From Prolixibacteraceae bacterium (GTDB taxonomy: Bacteria > Bacteroidota > Bacteroidia > Bacteroidales > Prolixibacteraceae), in assembly GCA_028683385.1 (NCBI GenBank), contig JAQUIJ010000016.1:62001-126000 (forward strand): a stretch of 64,000 nucleotides of DNA, written 5' to 3'. Positions within the stretch are counted from its first letter, which is position 1, and each line of letters opens with the position of its first letter. This document shows positions 35,995 to 46,239 of the stretch, piece after piece. The notes beneath the pieces were generated by a model, which was not told the origin of the DNA, did not search any database, and saw only the letters and a program-made list of their open reading frames with translations. A program made the translations under genes and the position numbers.

Positions 35995-36360
35995 ATGAAA
36001 AACACAAATACAGCTGATGAACGATTTGCAAAAATGAGTTTTGCCATGGTTTATCCATTGTATCTGGCAAAAGTGGAGAAAAAAGGCCGAACAAAAGAAG
36101 AATTGCATCAAGTTATTGGGTGGCTTACAGGTTTCGATGACGAGAAACTTCAAGAACTGATTGAAAAAAACATAAGTTTTGAAGTATTCTTTCAAAATGC
36201 AACATTAAACCCAAACGCGCACCTCATCACAGGCGTGATCTGTGGCTATCGTGTTGAGGAAATCGAAAATCCGTTGACACAAAAGGTTAGGTATCTCGAT
36301 AAATTGATTGATGAGTTGGCGAAAGGTAAAAAGATGGAGAAAATATTTCGCGGCTTGTAA
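35995..36360 (+). CDS. DUF2200 family protein
   Basis: 121 residues, full length for DUF2200. Conserved blocks are MSFAMVYPLYLAKVEKKGRT, ELHQVIGWLTGFDDEKL, NPNAHLITGVICGYRVEEIENPL and VRYLDKLIDELAKGKKMEKI. It is a small cytosolic protein; its function is unknown. It is a single gene with no obvious operon partner. The family is spread across distant phyla in accessory DNA, consistent with transfer into this region. Confidence 0.88.
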   Translation: MKNTNTADERFAKMSFAMVYPLYLAKVEKKGRTKEELHQVIGWLTGFDDEKLQELIEKNISFEVFFQNATLNPNAHLITGVICGYRVEEIENPLTQKVRYLDKLIDELAKGKKMEKIFRGL

Positions 36361-36501
36361 ATTTAACACCACTGACAACACTTTTTTAGGATGGAATGTT
36401 GCCTCCGATAAAAACGAATCGGTACGCAACCATAGTGGGTTCAATTACATCTAGTTACAACAAAGCATTCGCGAAGGCAATAACAGATAAAATACCACTC
36501 T

Positions 36502-37317
36502 ATGAAAAATACAACTAAATTATTCAGTTTGTTATTGGTAGTTACTGCATTCATTACTTCTTGCTCCAAAGATCCTGATATTGGCAATTTCAGGAGTAAC
36601 AATTATTCAATTAAAAGCATTATCACTAAAGGAAAAACCAGCGCCAAATACAATTACAACGCTAATGGAAAGTTAAATGAGTTTCAGAGCATTTATTCGT
36701 GCGACAAATACGATTACGATGAAACTGGCCGCTTGGTCAAACTCGAATATGCTATTGATCCCGGGATTTTTTCTTCATCAATGCCGACAAAGACCACATT
36801 GATGACTTCGCAAAACTCAACTTTTACGGGGAGATATATCTTTGAATACAACAGTGCTGGTCAATTGGTGACTAAGAAAAGTTACGCTAAAAAGAATGGC
36901 CAATTTGAGTACACTTCAATGACCAGCCTTGAATACGAAGGCAATCAGATTGTTAAAAGCAGTTTACACAATGCCCAGAACATCATTACTCAATACTACA
37001 CCTACGAATATGACAGTAGGGGGAATGTAGCCAACGAAAAATATTTCAGCTTTCTTCCTTTAACAGGTAGCGAATCTAAATTAATTAGTGAAGTATCGTT
37101 TAAATACGACGACAAAAACAATCCATTTATAATTCAACGAGCTTTAGGGCAGCCCGGTATCTATACAAACACCAACAATCCCATCGAAACCAATACTATT
37201 TTGTACGAAGATGTTCCAGGTATTGACAAATTCTCAAGCACCACAACTACCTATGAATATAACGACAAGGGATTTCCGATCAAGGTTAATGGAACTGACG
37301 AATATAAATATGAGTAA
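36502..37317 (+). CDS. Lipoprotein with YD/RHS-like repeats
   Basis: 271 residues with a lipoprotein signal ending FITSC. The mature part repeats short units such as YNYNANGKLNEFQ, YDYDETGRLVKLEY, FEYNSAGQLVTKKSY, YEYDSRGNVANEKYF and YEYNDKGFPIKVNG, the YD-type repeat that builds beta-wrapped RHS-like or DUF4595-like proteins. It is too short to enclose a toxin, and no toxin domain follows. It is followed 21 bp later by another lipoprotein gene and is probably co-transcribed with it. Confidence 0.75.
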   Translation: MKNTTKLFSLLLVVTAFITSCSKDPDIGNFRSNNYSIKSIITKGKTSAKYNYNANGKLNEFQSIYSCDKYDYDETGRLVKLEYAIDPGIFSSSMPTKTTLMTSQNSTFTGRYIFEYNSAGQLVTKKSYAKKNGQFEYTSMTSLEYEGNQIVKSSLHNAQNIITQYYTYEYDSRGNVANEKYFSFLPLTGSESKLISEVSFKYDDKNNPFIIQRALGQPGIYTNTNNPIETNTILYEDVPGIDKFSSTTTTYEYNDKGFPIKVNGTDEYKYE

Positions 37318-37338
37318 GATGTCCTTAAACAAAACGAT

Positions 37339-37929
37339 ATGATCCGGATGCAGCATATCAAGCTCATGGCATTAATAATACTTTTTGGTTTGCAGGGATG
37401 CAAGAAATCGGAAGACTCCAGCGCAAAACAGTATCCATTTTATCAATGTCTGGCAACAGAACCATTATCCAGAAGTATTAATACAGACTGCAACATTCAG
37501 TTTTGGGACAGCAGGTTCAAATATACCTATGTGAAAATCGAATCTCTGTTTTTCACCTTGGCCTCACCTTGTAATGAGAGCGTTTTCCGAATCAAATACA
37601 CCAATTCACTGCATGACCACTGTGAACCAGACTATACTTTTATCTTTAAAATGAATGCCATGACCAGGGATGAATTTTTTAAACCGGGATCCATCCAAAT
37701 TAACAAACTTGATATTTATGAAGAGAGTTTATGTGGAGGTATTGGCGGACCTGCTTCAAACGTTGATATTACTCTAATTTGGGATGAGGTTTCGCTCAGT
37801 GGCAACGTTTATTGGGGAAAAGGGAAAATTGTCTTTAACAAAGAAATTCCAACGTCAGTACCGGAATACAAATATCCGACTCAGGAAATACCATTTGAAT
37901 TTCACGAAAGAGATAGGGAAAGACTTTGA
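37339..37929 (+). CDS. Lipoprotein of unknown function
   Basis: 196 residues, signal with lipobox LQGC (an internal Met at the fourth codon could also start). The mature chain is beta-rich with several Cys (QCLA, CNIQF, SPCNESVF, HDHCEPDY, LCGGIGG), which may form disulfides outside the cytosol. No family is recognised. It is second in a pair with the YD-repeat lipoprotein, which makes it a candidate partner on the cell surface. Confidence 0.65.
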   Translation: MIRMQHIKLMALIILFGLQGCKKSEDSSAKQYPFYQCLATEPLSRSINTDCNIQFWDSRFKYTYVKIESLFFTLASPCNESVFRIKYTNSLHDHCEPDYTFIFKMNAMTRDEFFKPGSIQINKLDIYEESLCGGIGGPASNVDITLIWDEVSLSGNVYWGKGKIVFNKEIPTSVPEYKYPTQEIPFEFHERDRERL

Positions 37930-38366
37930 ATAAGCATGAATAGTTTAGTTGTAAATTTTCTATTGCCTTCAAATCAACACGTCAAATTGAAAGTGCTTCG
38001 GGTCAATAAAGTTAAAAACCCCATTAGCGGTTGTGAACATTAGTATATCTTTTGATGAACTGTTTTTAAATCCAGCAACATAATTTGCAGCCCTAGTTCC
38101 TGACTTCGTAATGCGGCAAGAAAAGGTTATTGGTATCAGTCATAACAAATAATTGCAGTACATACATAATAATAAACAAGAGATAGTAGAGTTTTATTTC
38201 TTGGATTAATTAATTTTGCAATTTTGAAACGAAACACGTTCATTGCTTTGAAACATCACAGCTAATTCACTTATTATTAGCATATTAACAAAACAAGATC
38301 GATTCATTTTCATCCTCAGTAATTATTACATTTGAAAAACATCAGCTATTAACCTTAGCCCTAATT
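37930..38366 (-). other. Gap with a broken minus-strand coding remnant
   Basis: On the minus strand, from about 38117 to the stop at 37969-37971, a frame reads RITKSGTRAANYVAGFKNSS then SKDILMFTTANGVFNFIDPK, which looks like the end of a protein. Its likely beginning, MTDTNNLFL, lies in another frame just upstream, so a frameshift separates them. No other gene is seen; the remainder is AT-rich. Confidence 0.4.
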
Positions 38367-40277
38367 ATGAAAAACATTAAAAATTTCATTGTGATTTTTT
38401 GTGCATCACTTTTATCCATTGTCACAACTGCACAAACAACAGGAGTAAAACCATTAACCTTTGTTGCAGTTGAAAAACGTGATGTGAATCAGTTAAAAGC
38501 TTTAATCGATGCCGGAGCCAATGTCAATGAGGTTTACGAAGGAGTTTCCTTATTGAATGCTGCATGTAGTGGTCACAATCTGAAAGTGGATAACAACATT
38601 GTAAAAGTATTACTCGATTCGCCCAAAATAAACGTAAAGACAATCACGATAACCGAACCGGGTATAGACAAAACCTGGGCTACCACTCCATTGGTTGCCC
38701 TGCTCAGTTCGGCCAGTTCCAACTCAAAACTCGACAATGTAGTCAGGCTCATCAAAATGGGGGTTGACATCAATTATCACAGCGAGTTCAATAATCAGTT
38801 TACAGCCTTAATAGTATCTACTTTTGGGAAGCAGGACGAGGAGTCGAAAGCAGTCACCATGGCCATATTAAACAACGCCGGGCCCAAATTAAACATCAAC
38901 TATATGGGTAAATATGATGCTACTGCTCTAAACTGTGCTGTTAACTCGCAGCATGCCGAAGCGGTTGAAGCAATTTTAAAACGAGGTGCAAACGTAGAAG
39001 ATGTAAAACATGGTGAAAGTTTTACAGGCTTGATTTCTGCAACAATGGATCATGACACCCATGAAATATTGGATATCCTCATGAAATACAAAGCCAATAA
39101 ATATGGCCCCACTCCACTAAGTCCGGCACCTTTAAATGGGGCAATGATCCAGGCAAAACATGCCAATTGGGCCGATTACTTTATTACAACATACAAGGTG
39201 GATGTAAATCACCTGGGAAAAGCGGGGTCTGTTGGCGATGAACCTGCGGTTAATGTAGCTTCGTTTTTCAATAATGTAGAGGGATTAAAAACCTTAGTTA
39301 AACATGGAGCAAATCTTAACTTGTCAACTTCGCAGGGAATTACAGCGATACAAAAGGCAGCTCAGCGCAATAGTTTAGATGCCGCAAAGTATTTGATTGA
39401 ACAGAAGGTTAAACTGAACGGATATAATTCAACGTTTTTTAATGCGGTTACTTATGCTGCTGTGGGATATCATTTGGAAATGTTGGATCTGTTGGTGAAG
39501 GGTGGTGCCGACGTAAATGAAGTATCGAAAAACTCGCCATGGACAGGACCATTGGCCAGACTAGCTATGGAATTTAATCCGTTGGATAAAAAATCGAGAC
39601 TTAAAACCATCAGTAAGTTAATCGAATTGGGTGCAAATCCGAATGTGTTGCATGCTCAGGATATGACTGCGCTTATGTGTGCGGCCAAACTGGGTTCGAA
39701 CGTTGGACGAAAAGCAGCAGCAGATAATTCTGAACTTTTAATTAAGAGCGGTGCCAATGTGAATTTGGCCAATACCGCCGGAGAAACGGCTCTTATGTTG
39801 GCTTCGGAAGGCGGCAATGCAAAATTGGTAAGCTTGCTTCTTTCCAGTGGTGCCGATGTAAATGCGGTAAACAAAGTTGGTGAATCGGCAATGAATTATG
39901 CCAACAGAGCGCAGGAGAATAAAAGCGATGTTGTAAAGGCTCTGGAGGGTGCAGGCGCCAAACCTGTAGCAGCTAACACTAAACCTGTTTCGAAATCGGT
40001 TCCAGTTGGTTTAGTGGGTACCTGGAAAGGTTACCAAACCAACGATAAAATGATCATGGCAACTTTTGTGGTGAATAAAAACAATACCTATTCCTACTCT
40101 GCAGTGGGGAAGGTGGCTGGTAAAGATGTGGCATATAGTCACAAAGGCGAAATTGTTGCCTCTGAAGATACGTACACCTTAAAACCTGTAGGACAAGCCT
40201 CTGCAACCTACAGCTATAAGATAGTCAATGGTAAATTGTCGGTTAATAACGGCAGACCTTTAGATAAAGTTAAGTAA
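38367..40277 (+). CDS. Exported ankyrin-repeat protein
   Basis: 636 residues with a signal peptide (FIVIFCASLLSIVTTAQ). From about residue 28 to 535 there are ankyrin repeats with the consensus DAGANVNE, KRGANVED, KHGANLNL, KGGADVNE, KSGANVNLANTAGETALMLASE and SSGADVNAVNKVGESAMNYA. A separate C-terminal domain of about 80 residues follows, LVGTWKGYQTNDKMIMATFVVNKNNTYSYSAVG, a lipocalin-like or DUF4488-like sheet. Ankyrin repeats mediate protein contact; here the export signal places them in the periplasm or outside. No regulon element lies upstream. Partner unknown. Confidence 0.85.
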   Translation: MKNIKNFIVIFCASLLSIVTTAQTTGVKPLTFVAVEKRDVNQLKALIDAGANVNEVYEGVSLLNAACSGHNLKVDNNIVKVLLDSPKINVKTITITEPGIDKTWATTPLVALLSSASSNSKLDNVVRLIKMGVDINYHSEFNNQFTALIVSTFGKQDEESKAVTMAILNNAGPKLNINYMGKYDATALNCAVNSQHAEAVEAILKRGANVEDVKHGESFTGLISATMDHDTHEILDILMKYKANKYGPTPLSPAPLNGAMIQAKHANWADYFITTYKVDVNHLGKAGSVGDEPAVNVASFFNNVEGLKTLVKHGANLNLSTSQGITAIQKAAQRNSLDAAKYLIEQKVKLNGYNSTFFNAVTYAAVGYHLEMLDLLVKGGADVNEVSKNSPWTGPLARLAMEFNPLDKKSRLKTISKLIELGANPNVLHAQDMTALMCAAKLGSNVGRKAAADNSELLIKSGANVNLANTAGETALMLASEGGNAKLVSLLLSSGADVNAVNKVGESAMNYANRAQENKSDVVKALEGAGAKPVAANTKPVSKSVPVGLVGTWKGYQTNDKMIMATFVVNKNNTYSYSAVGKVAGKDVAYSHKGEIVASEDTYTLKPVGQASATYSYKIVNGKLSVNNGRPLDKVK

Positions 40278-40455
40278 CAGGTTGAATGCAACTTATGTCT
40301 CATCATGCAAAGTGCTGAGGGAGCTTAAAAGTGTACATAACAGTGCGCATGAAAATTCAGAAGGAAAAACGATATTAGTTGATGTTGTTTCTTTTAGAGT
40401 AGAGCTGTTATACTTACCAGACAGATTTTCGAAACTGGTCTGGCCTATTCAAAAA

Positions 40456-40521
40456 GTGTGAATTATATAACTTTTTCTAAAAATTGTATAATACAAATCG
40501 GGTTCTTTTATCGCACATTTA
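40456..40521 (+). promoter_or_regulatory. Regulon element site 9
   Basis: Half-sites GAATTATATAAC (40460-40471) and AAATTGTATAAT (40481-40492), 21 bp apart, with -7-like box CACATTTA at 40514-40521. This overlaps the open frame from 40458, showing that its true start is the ATG at 40551, 29 bp after the box. Confidence 0.82.
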
Positions 40522-40550
40522 CAAAACATTACAGATACAAAGCAGAACCC

Positions 40551-41075
40551 ATGTACGAACAAAAACAATCAGGAATAAGCACTCAATCGTTAGTTAATCT
40601 TTTGGGAAGCGACGATGAAAAGGTGCGTACAAAAGCGCGAAAATCATTGGTAAACATAGGGAAACAAGCTGTTCCATCCTTGTCGGTGGTGCTTGAAAAC
40701 TCCGAAATATATAAGGCTCGTTGGGAAGCAGCCAAAGCGCTTAGCGAAATAGGCGATATCAAATCTATTCCTACCTTAGTCAAAGCCTTGGAGGACCCGG
40801 AGACTGATGTAGCCTGGCTGGCCGCAAAAGCTTTGGAGAAATTCAAAAAAGCTGCATGGCCAGTATTGTTGCGGACATTGGTTGAACATGGATCAAAATC
40901 GGTATCATTGCAACATGGCGCCCACCATATTCTCCGGAAACAAAAAGTGGAAGGATACAACGATTTGTTAGACATACTGCGAACTTCGCTCGAAAAAGGA
41001 TCAGCAACTGAAAGTATTTCGCCTGCTGCATACAACATTTTGGAGCGAATGAAGAAAAATACGAAACTTAATTAA
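40551..41075 (+). CDS. HEAT-repeat protein
   Basis: 174 residues from ATG 40551 (MYEQKQSG). Helical repeats of the HEAT/PBS-lyase type follow one another: SDDEKVRTKARKSLVNIGKQ, YKARWEAAKALSEIGDIKSI, DVAWLAAKALEKFKKAAWP and SVSLQHGAHHILRKQ. It is a soluble scaffold with no signal peptide. The frame is open further upstream, but that part lies inside regulon element 9 and so is untranslated. HEAT proteins of this size act as adaptors in several bacterial pathways; the partner is not shown. Confidence 0.83.
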   Translation: MYEQKQSGISTQSLVNLLGSDDEKVRTKARKSLVNIGKQAVPSLSVVLENSEIYKARWEAAKALSEIGDIKSIPTLVKALEDPETDVAWLAAKALEKFKKAAWPVLLRTLVEHGSKSVSLQHGAHHILRKQKVEGYNDLLDILRTSLEKGSATESISPAAYNILERMKKNTKLN

Positions 41076-41149
41076 TTGCGAAATTGGAAAACTCTATCTG
41101 CAATTGAATGTTCTTTATGGCATGAAGCGTGGTTTATTATTAGCATTGG

Positions 41150-41201
41150 GATGCCAAAACAAGACTTCGAAGTGAACTCAGTCGAACATTCGGCATGACG
41201 C
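41150..41201. repeat. Dispersed hairpin repeat, copy 3 (partial)
   Basis: The block runs from GATGCCAAAAC through CTTCGAAG to ATTCGGCATGACG. It shares the ATGCC...GGCAT arms and the GCATGACG end with the copies at 3196-3291 and 17070-17170. Confidence 0.5.
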
Positions 41202-41241
41202 TCTTTAATAAGGTCGTTAACTCAAAAAAAACAGTCGTTGA

Positions 41242-44200
41242 ATGATGAAAGTGGCCATTTCTTATAAAAGAGTTTTAAAGACTTTCATATGGGTGGTCGG
41301 CATTGTCGTGTTTTTATTCCTCATCATTGCAGGAATCATTCAAATTCCAACCATCCAAAATAAAATTGTGCAATATGCCACTTCGTTTGTCGGTAATAAA
41401 ACCCACACCAAAGTTGAAATCAGTAATGTAAGTATCTCATTCCCAAAATCCGTAGTCATCGAGGGGCTTTACATGGAAGACCTCAACAAGGACACCTTAC
41501 TCTATGCGGGTAAAGCAAAATTGAATATTGCACTTTACGGTTTATTATCCAGCAAAATCAACATCAGTTCAATTGCTCTGGAAGATGCAACAGTAAAGCT
41601 TCACAGCACAAAAACCGATCCGCTGTTCAATTACAATTTTCTGTTGACTGCATTCAGCGATACAACCAATCAGGTCGTTGCAGATTCTACAGCACAATCA
41701 AAATGGACCTTCAGTTTAGGTGATGTAAGCCTGAAAAACATCCGTTTTCGTTACAACGACGAATATACAGGGATGTATGTGTCCGCAGCGCTTCAAAATT
41801 CAGAATTTAATGTCGATGGAATAGATTTGCAAAAATCGGTTTACCGAATTGATGGAATGTCGGTAGAAGGACTCATCGCCAATGTTTTGGTCATCGCATC
41901 TCAAAATGTTCAGAAGAATCAAACCGAAAGCGCTTCGCCAAAGATTTCAGCAAAAAATCTGAAACTCTCCAGTTCAACCATCAGTTATACCGATTCAGTT
42001 GGCTATCTGTCAGTTAATGCGGTTATCGATCACAGCGAACTGGAAGACGCTTACCTCGATTTGCAAATGCAGTTGTTGTCGTCCAACGATTTAAATCTAT
42101 CGAAAAGCAAGATATCTTACCACATTTTTCCACCTGAAAACTCATTAAACACCACGAGTGCATCTTCCGGAAGCAATTGGAAAGTCACAGTGAATAACAT
42201 TGAAATGGCCGACAATAACTTGACTTTTCAATCAGGGAATAAACCTGAATTAAAAAACATTTTTAATCCTGATTATTGGGAATACAGTCGCATAATGCTT
42301 GAAGCAACCGATTTTCAGTATTCATCCGATCTGACAAAAGCTTCAGTTGAAAAGTTCAGTGCTACCGATCAAAATAACTTCGAAATCACTAATCTTGAAG
42401 CCGATTTCAAAATGGATCAAAACTCCATCACTGCGAATAAACTGAAAGTCAGCACCCCCCACTCCACTCTTGATGCTGATTTCAACATCCATTATCCTTC
42501 GCTGACCACTTTGCTTGATTCGATGCAATTCAACAAACTAAGTTTAGACCTGCGGAATCTAAACTTCAGAAACTCCGATGTACTTTATTTCAGACCTGAA
42601 CTCGTGGCACAACCTTTCTTCCGGAATAGCCTGAATATGACTACTGCTTCAGGAATCGTAAATGGAGCGTTGAATAATCTAACCGGTAAAAATCTGGTCA
42701 TAAAAACTGGGAACAATACAAAGATAGAAACCGATTTCTCAATCAAAGGATTGCCCAACTATGAAACTGCGTTTTACGATTTTCCGAATCTGAAAATGAC
42801 TTCAGGAAAAAAAGATTTGGTGATACTGGCCGGTTCGTATCTTCCTGACAGCATAGACATTCCGGGAAATATCAGTATGCAGCTTGCTTTTAAAGGGAAA
42901 CTGAAGTCATTTGAATCGACTGCGAACATAACCAGCAGTTTTGGAACAGCTCATTTGGTTGCATCAATCGATCCGGCTGAAAACTTCAGCAGCAAACTTA
43001 CACTAAGCAAGATGGATATTGGCCGTTTTCTGAAAGATACAGTGCTCTTTGGGCCAATATCTTTAACTGCTGAAGTTAATGGCAAAGGCTTGGACATGAA
43101 TACGATTCAGGCAAAAATAAAAGCTGAAGCCTCGGAACTACGGTTGAATCGATACACGTATCACGATCTGAAACTCGATGGAACAATTTCAGGCAAACAA
43201 TTCGAGGGTAAACTTATTGGGAACGACGAAAATGCAAAATTCGATCTGGATGGGTTAGTCAGCTTAAAACCCAATCAGGAACAGTATAAAATAAAATTGA
43301 ATGTATTGGGAGCCGACCTTCGAAAGCTTCGTCTCACCGATAAAGATGTGCGGATCGCTTTTGTTGTTGCAGCCGATTTAAAAGGCGGATCAGCCGACAA
43401 AATGAATGGTACGGCCGGAATCACCAACATTACACTTGTTCAACAGGGGAAAAAATATCAGCTCGATTCCTTCTTAACAGCATCAGTAAATCAGCCCAAT
43501 AAAAGTGAGATTAGTGTCAACAGCGCCATTGTCGACATCAAGTACGCCGGAACGGCTTCGCCGGCTGCATTGCCAGCGTTGCTCAATAAATTCATCAACA
43601 ACTACTTTCCGGTTTCAAATTCGACTCTGCCAGTCGGTAAAAGCGCAGCTTCCAATTTCAATTTCGAAATACAGTTGCACAACCATCCCATTCTTTCTGA
43701 GGTGCTATTGCCTCAACTCACCGAATTCGATCCGGGAATTATTACCGGAAGTTTCGACAGCGAAAAAAACGATTTGAAACTGGATGCTACCGTTAATAAA
43801 ATCGTTTACGGATCGACTGAAATTAAAGACTTTAAGATTGTCCTAAATTCAGACAAATCGACGCTTAATTACTCATTATCAAGTAAGAGAATTTCAAACT
43901 CGCAGGTTAATCTCGATAATTTCTTACTGGAAGGGAAACTGGCTGACCATAAAATGTTGGCAAATATCTCGTCGACGAATGGTAAAAATAAGAAGCTGCT
44001 CATCCAGTCGCAGATTACCAAAGCGAATGGAAACTATAAACTTGTATTCGATCCGAAAGAATTCTACCTGATGAATAACGCATGGAGCATTGCTACCGAT
44101 AACTTCATTGAGTTTGGAAAGTCCGGTTTTAAAATTCACCATCTGTTCATGGATCATGCCGAAAGCCAGATCAACATCGCCTCGGTGAACGACAAATTCA

Positions 44201-46233
44201 ATGACGACCTGAACATTGCCATCAAAAACTTCAGGCTCGACGACATTTCACGAATTATTGAAAAAGACACCAGCCTGGTAAAAGGTACTCTTGATGGAAA
44301 CCTGCTGTTAAAACGGGTCAACAAATCGTATGGCTTAGTTGCTGACGCTAAAATCAGCAACCTTTTTGTTCACGAAGTTCAAATCGGTAATTTAACCTTG
44401 AAGGCCGCAAACACTTCAGCAGAGAAATTTAATGTAGATCTGAATTTATCGGGTACGGATAACAACCTTACAGCGAATGGATATTACATTCCGAATGGTG
44501 GCGAAAATTCGATCAGCATAAAAACAGTGATTCAGTCGCTTTCGATGAAAACCGTCGAAGCTTTTTCGATGGGGCAAATCAGCGAATCGGCGGGAGTACT
44601 TAACGGAAACATTTTAGTTGAAGGAAATACCACAGCGCCTTCCATTTCCGGAGAACTTGTTTTCAATAACGCTTTCCTGAAACCTGCTTTTTTGAATAAT
44701 CGCCTTGAATTAAAGCACGAAACCATTCAATTTAAAAACGATGAGATCATTTTTAATTCGTTTACGGCTTTAGATCCGAAGCAAAATGCAGCAACCCTGG
44801 ATGGTTCGATCAGAATGAAACAATTCTCTGATTTAAGTTTTGATTTACAGGCTACTACAAAAGACTTTTTGCTTTTCAACACCACAGCGAAAAACAACAA
44901 AGAATTTTTTGGACGAATGATCATCGACAGCAAACTTAATGTATCAGGGCCCTTAAATCTTCCGGTGGTGAATGGAAAGGTGAAAATAAAAAAAGGCTCA
45001 AACTTTACTGTTTCAGTTCCCGAAGACCGGCTAACCACCGACAAAGGTGAAGATGTTGTCGAATTTGAAGACCGTTCATCACTCAATCCGATTTTGACGA
45101 ATGCGACCCAAAAAGGTAATCAGAATTCAGGAATTAAGGGTTTCGAATTGACTTCAATTATTGAAATTGACAAAGAGGCCACACTTCGTTTATTAATCGA
45201 TCCTGCTTCAACCGACTCTTTGGTCGTTCGGGGTGAAGCTGCATTAAGCTTTACCATGGACCGAAGTGGAAAAATGAGCCTTACCGGAGCATACAACCTG
45301 AACGAAGGGAGTTACATGGTATCGCTCGAATCCATTATCAAGAAGAAATTTGAGATTGATGAAGGAAGTACAATTATATGGAACGGAGATCCAATAGATG
45401 CCGAGATATCCATCAATGCCAAATATTCGGTTCGTGCTTCACCTTACGATTTGGTGGCCGACCAGATGACGGATAAAAGCGATTTGGACAAGGGTGGGTA
45501 TAAGCAGCGATACCCATTTCTGGTTATGCTAAAATTGCGTGGTAAAATTCTAAATCCTGAAATTAGTTTCGAAATACAATTGGCTCCTGAAGACAAAGGA
45601 ATTTTGGGCGGAGCAGTGAATCAGAAACTAAGCCTGTTAAACGAAGATCCATCAGCCCTGAATAAACAGGTTTTTGCCCTGTTGGTTTTAAACCGGTTTA
45701 TCCAGGAAAATCCATTTCAAACCGAAACGGGCGGAACTGAAACGATCATTCGGTCAACGGTAAGCAAGTTTTTATCCTCTCAAATCAACCGGCTTAGCAA
45801 CAAAGTATTACCCGGAATTGATTTGAATTTTGATATTCAATCGTATGACGACTACCAGACAGGGCAAGCCAAAGGAAGAACACAGGTAGAAATTGGGATA
45901 AAGAAGCAACTCTTTAATGAGCGGCTGTCGGTTCAGGTGGGAGGCTCAGTTGATGTTGAAGGAGACCGGGCAAGACAAAACTCGGCAAGCGACATTACGG
46001 GCGATGTTATCGTGGAGTATAAACTAACAGAAGATGGCCGTTTCAGGATGAAAGGATTCAGACATAACCAGTACGAAGGTGCAATTGAAGGACAATTGGT
46101 TGAAACTGGCGCCGGTATTGTATTTGTGCGCGATTTTAATCGGTGGAAGAGATTGTTTAAACCGTACAAAAGAAAAGAAAAACAAGTGAAATTACCGGAA
46201 TCGGGACAACTAAAGGGCACGATCAAGAAATAA
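41242..46233 (+). CDS. tamB: TamB-type translocation and assembly module protein
   Basis: 1663 residues. One N-terminal signal anchor (FIWVVGIVVFLFLIIAGIIQI, about residues 13-33) precedes AsmA-like repeats with IQNKIVQYATSFVGNKTHTKVEI. A very long beta-rich body follows. The C-terminal DUF490/TamB domain (about 1380-1640) has GSYMVSLESIIKKKFEIDEGSTIIWNGDPIDAEISINAKYSV and RTQVEIGIKKQLFNERLSVQVGGSVDVEGD. TamB spans the periplasm as a hydrophobic groove and works with an Omp85 partner; current views favour lipid transport to the outer membrane. The next gene encodes that partner. It reads as a complete gene with no break. Confidence 0.93.
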   Translation: MMKVAISYKRVLKTFIWVVGIVVFLFLIIAGIIQIPTIQNKIVQYATSFVGNKTHTKVEISNVSISFPKSVVIEGLYMEDLNKDTLLYAGKAKLNIALYGLLSSKINISSIALEDATVKLHSTKTDPLFNYNFLLTAFSDTTNQVVADSTAQSKWTFSLGDVSLKNIRFRYNDEYTGMYVSAALQNSEFNVDGIDLQKSVYRIDGMSVEGLIANVLVIASQNVQKNQTESASPKISAKNLKLSSSTISYTDSVGYLSVNAVIDHSELEDAYLDLQMQLLSSNDLNLSKSKISYHIFPPENSLNTTSASSGSNWKVTVNNIEMADNNLTFQSGNKPELKNIFNPDYWEYSRIMLEATDFQYSSDLTKASVEKFSATDQNNFEITNLEADFKMDQNSITANKLKVSTPHSTLDADFNIHYPSLTTLLDSMQFNKLSLDLRNLNFRNSDVLYFRPELVAQPFFRNSLNMTTASGIVNGALNNLTGKNLVIKTGNNTKIETDFSIKGLPNYETAFYDFPNLKMTSGKKDLVILAGSYLPDSIDIPGNISMQLAFKGKLKSFESTANITSSFGTAHLVASIDPAENFSSKLTLSKMDIGRFLKDTVLFGPISLTAEVNGKGLDMNTIQAKIKAEASELRLNRYTYHDLKLDGTISGKQFEGKLIGNDENAKFDLDGLVSLKPNQEQYKIKLNVLGADLRKLRLTDKDVRIAFVVAADLKGGSADKMNGTAGITNITLVQQGKKYQLDSFLTASVNQPNKSEISVNSAIVDIKYAGTASPAALPALLNKFINNYFPVSNSTLPVGKSAASNFNFEIQLHNHPILSEVLLPQLTEFDPGIITGSFDSEKNDLKLDATVNKIVYGSTEIKDFKIVLNSDKSTLNYSLSSKRISNSQVNLDNFLLEGKLADHKMLANISSTNGKNKKLLIQSQITKANGNYKLVFDPKEFYLMNNAWSIATDNFIEFGKSGFKIHHLFMDHAESQINIASVNDKFNDDLNIAIKNFRLDDISRIIEKDTSLVKGTLDGNLLLKRVNKSYGLVADAKISNLFVHEVQIGNLTLKAANTSAEKFNVDLNLSGTDNNLTANGYYIPNGGENSISIKTVIQSLSMKTVEAFSMGQISESAGVLNGNILVEGNTTAPSISGELVFNNAFLKPAFLNNRLELKHETIQFKNDEIIFNSFTALDPKQNAATLDGSIRMKQFSDLSFDLQATTKDFLLFNTTAKNNKEFFGRMIIDSKLNVSGPLNLPVVNGKVKIKKGSNFTVSVPEDRLTTDKGEDVVEFEDRSSLNPILTNATQKGNQNSGIKGFELTSIIEIDKEATLRLLIDPASTDSLVVRGEAALSFTMDRSGKMSLTGAYNLNEGSYMVSLESIIKKKFEIDEGSTIIWNGDPIDAEISINAKYSVRASPYDLVADQMTDKSDLDKGGYKQRYPFLVMLKLRGKILNPEISFEIQLAPEDKGILGGAVNQKLSLLNEDPSALNKQVFALLVLNRFIQENPFQTETGGTETIIRSTVSKFLSSQINRLSNKVLPGIDLNFDIQSYDDYQTGQAKGRTQVEIGIKKQLFNERLSVQVGGSVDVEGDRARQNSASDITGDVIVEYKLTEDGRFRMKGFRHNQYEGAIEGQLVETGAGIVFVRDFNRWKRLFKPYKRKEKQVKLPESGQLKGTIKK

Positions 46234-46239
46234 TATTCC

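Noticed and set aside
36502-37929. YD-repeat lipoprotein pair as an RHS toxin-immunity system
   Set aside because: The YD protein is only 271 residues, has no toxin domain or core motif, and both proteins carry lipoprotein signals.
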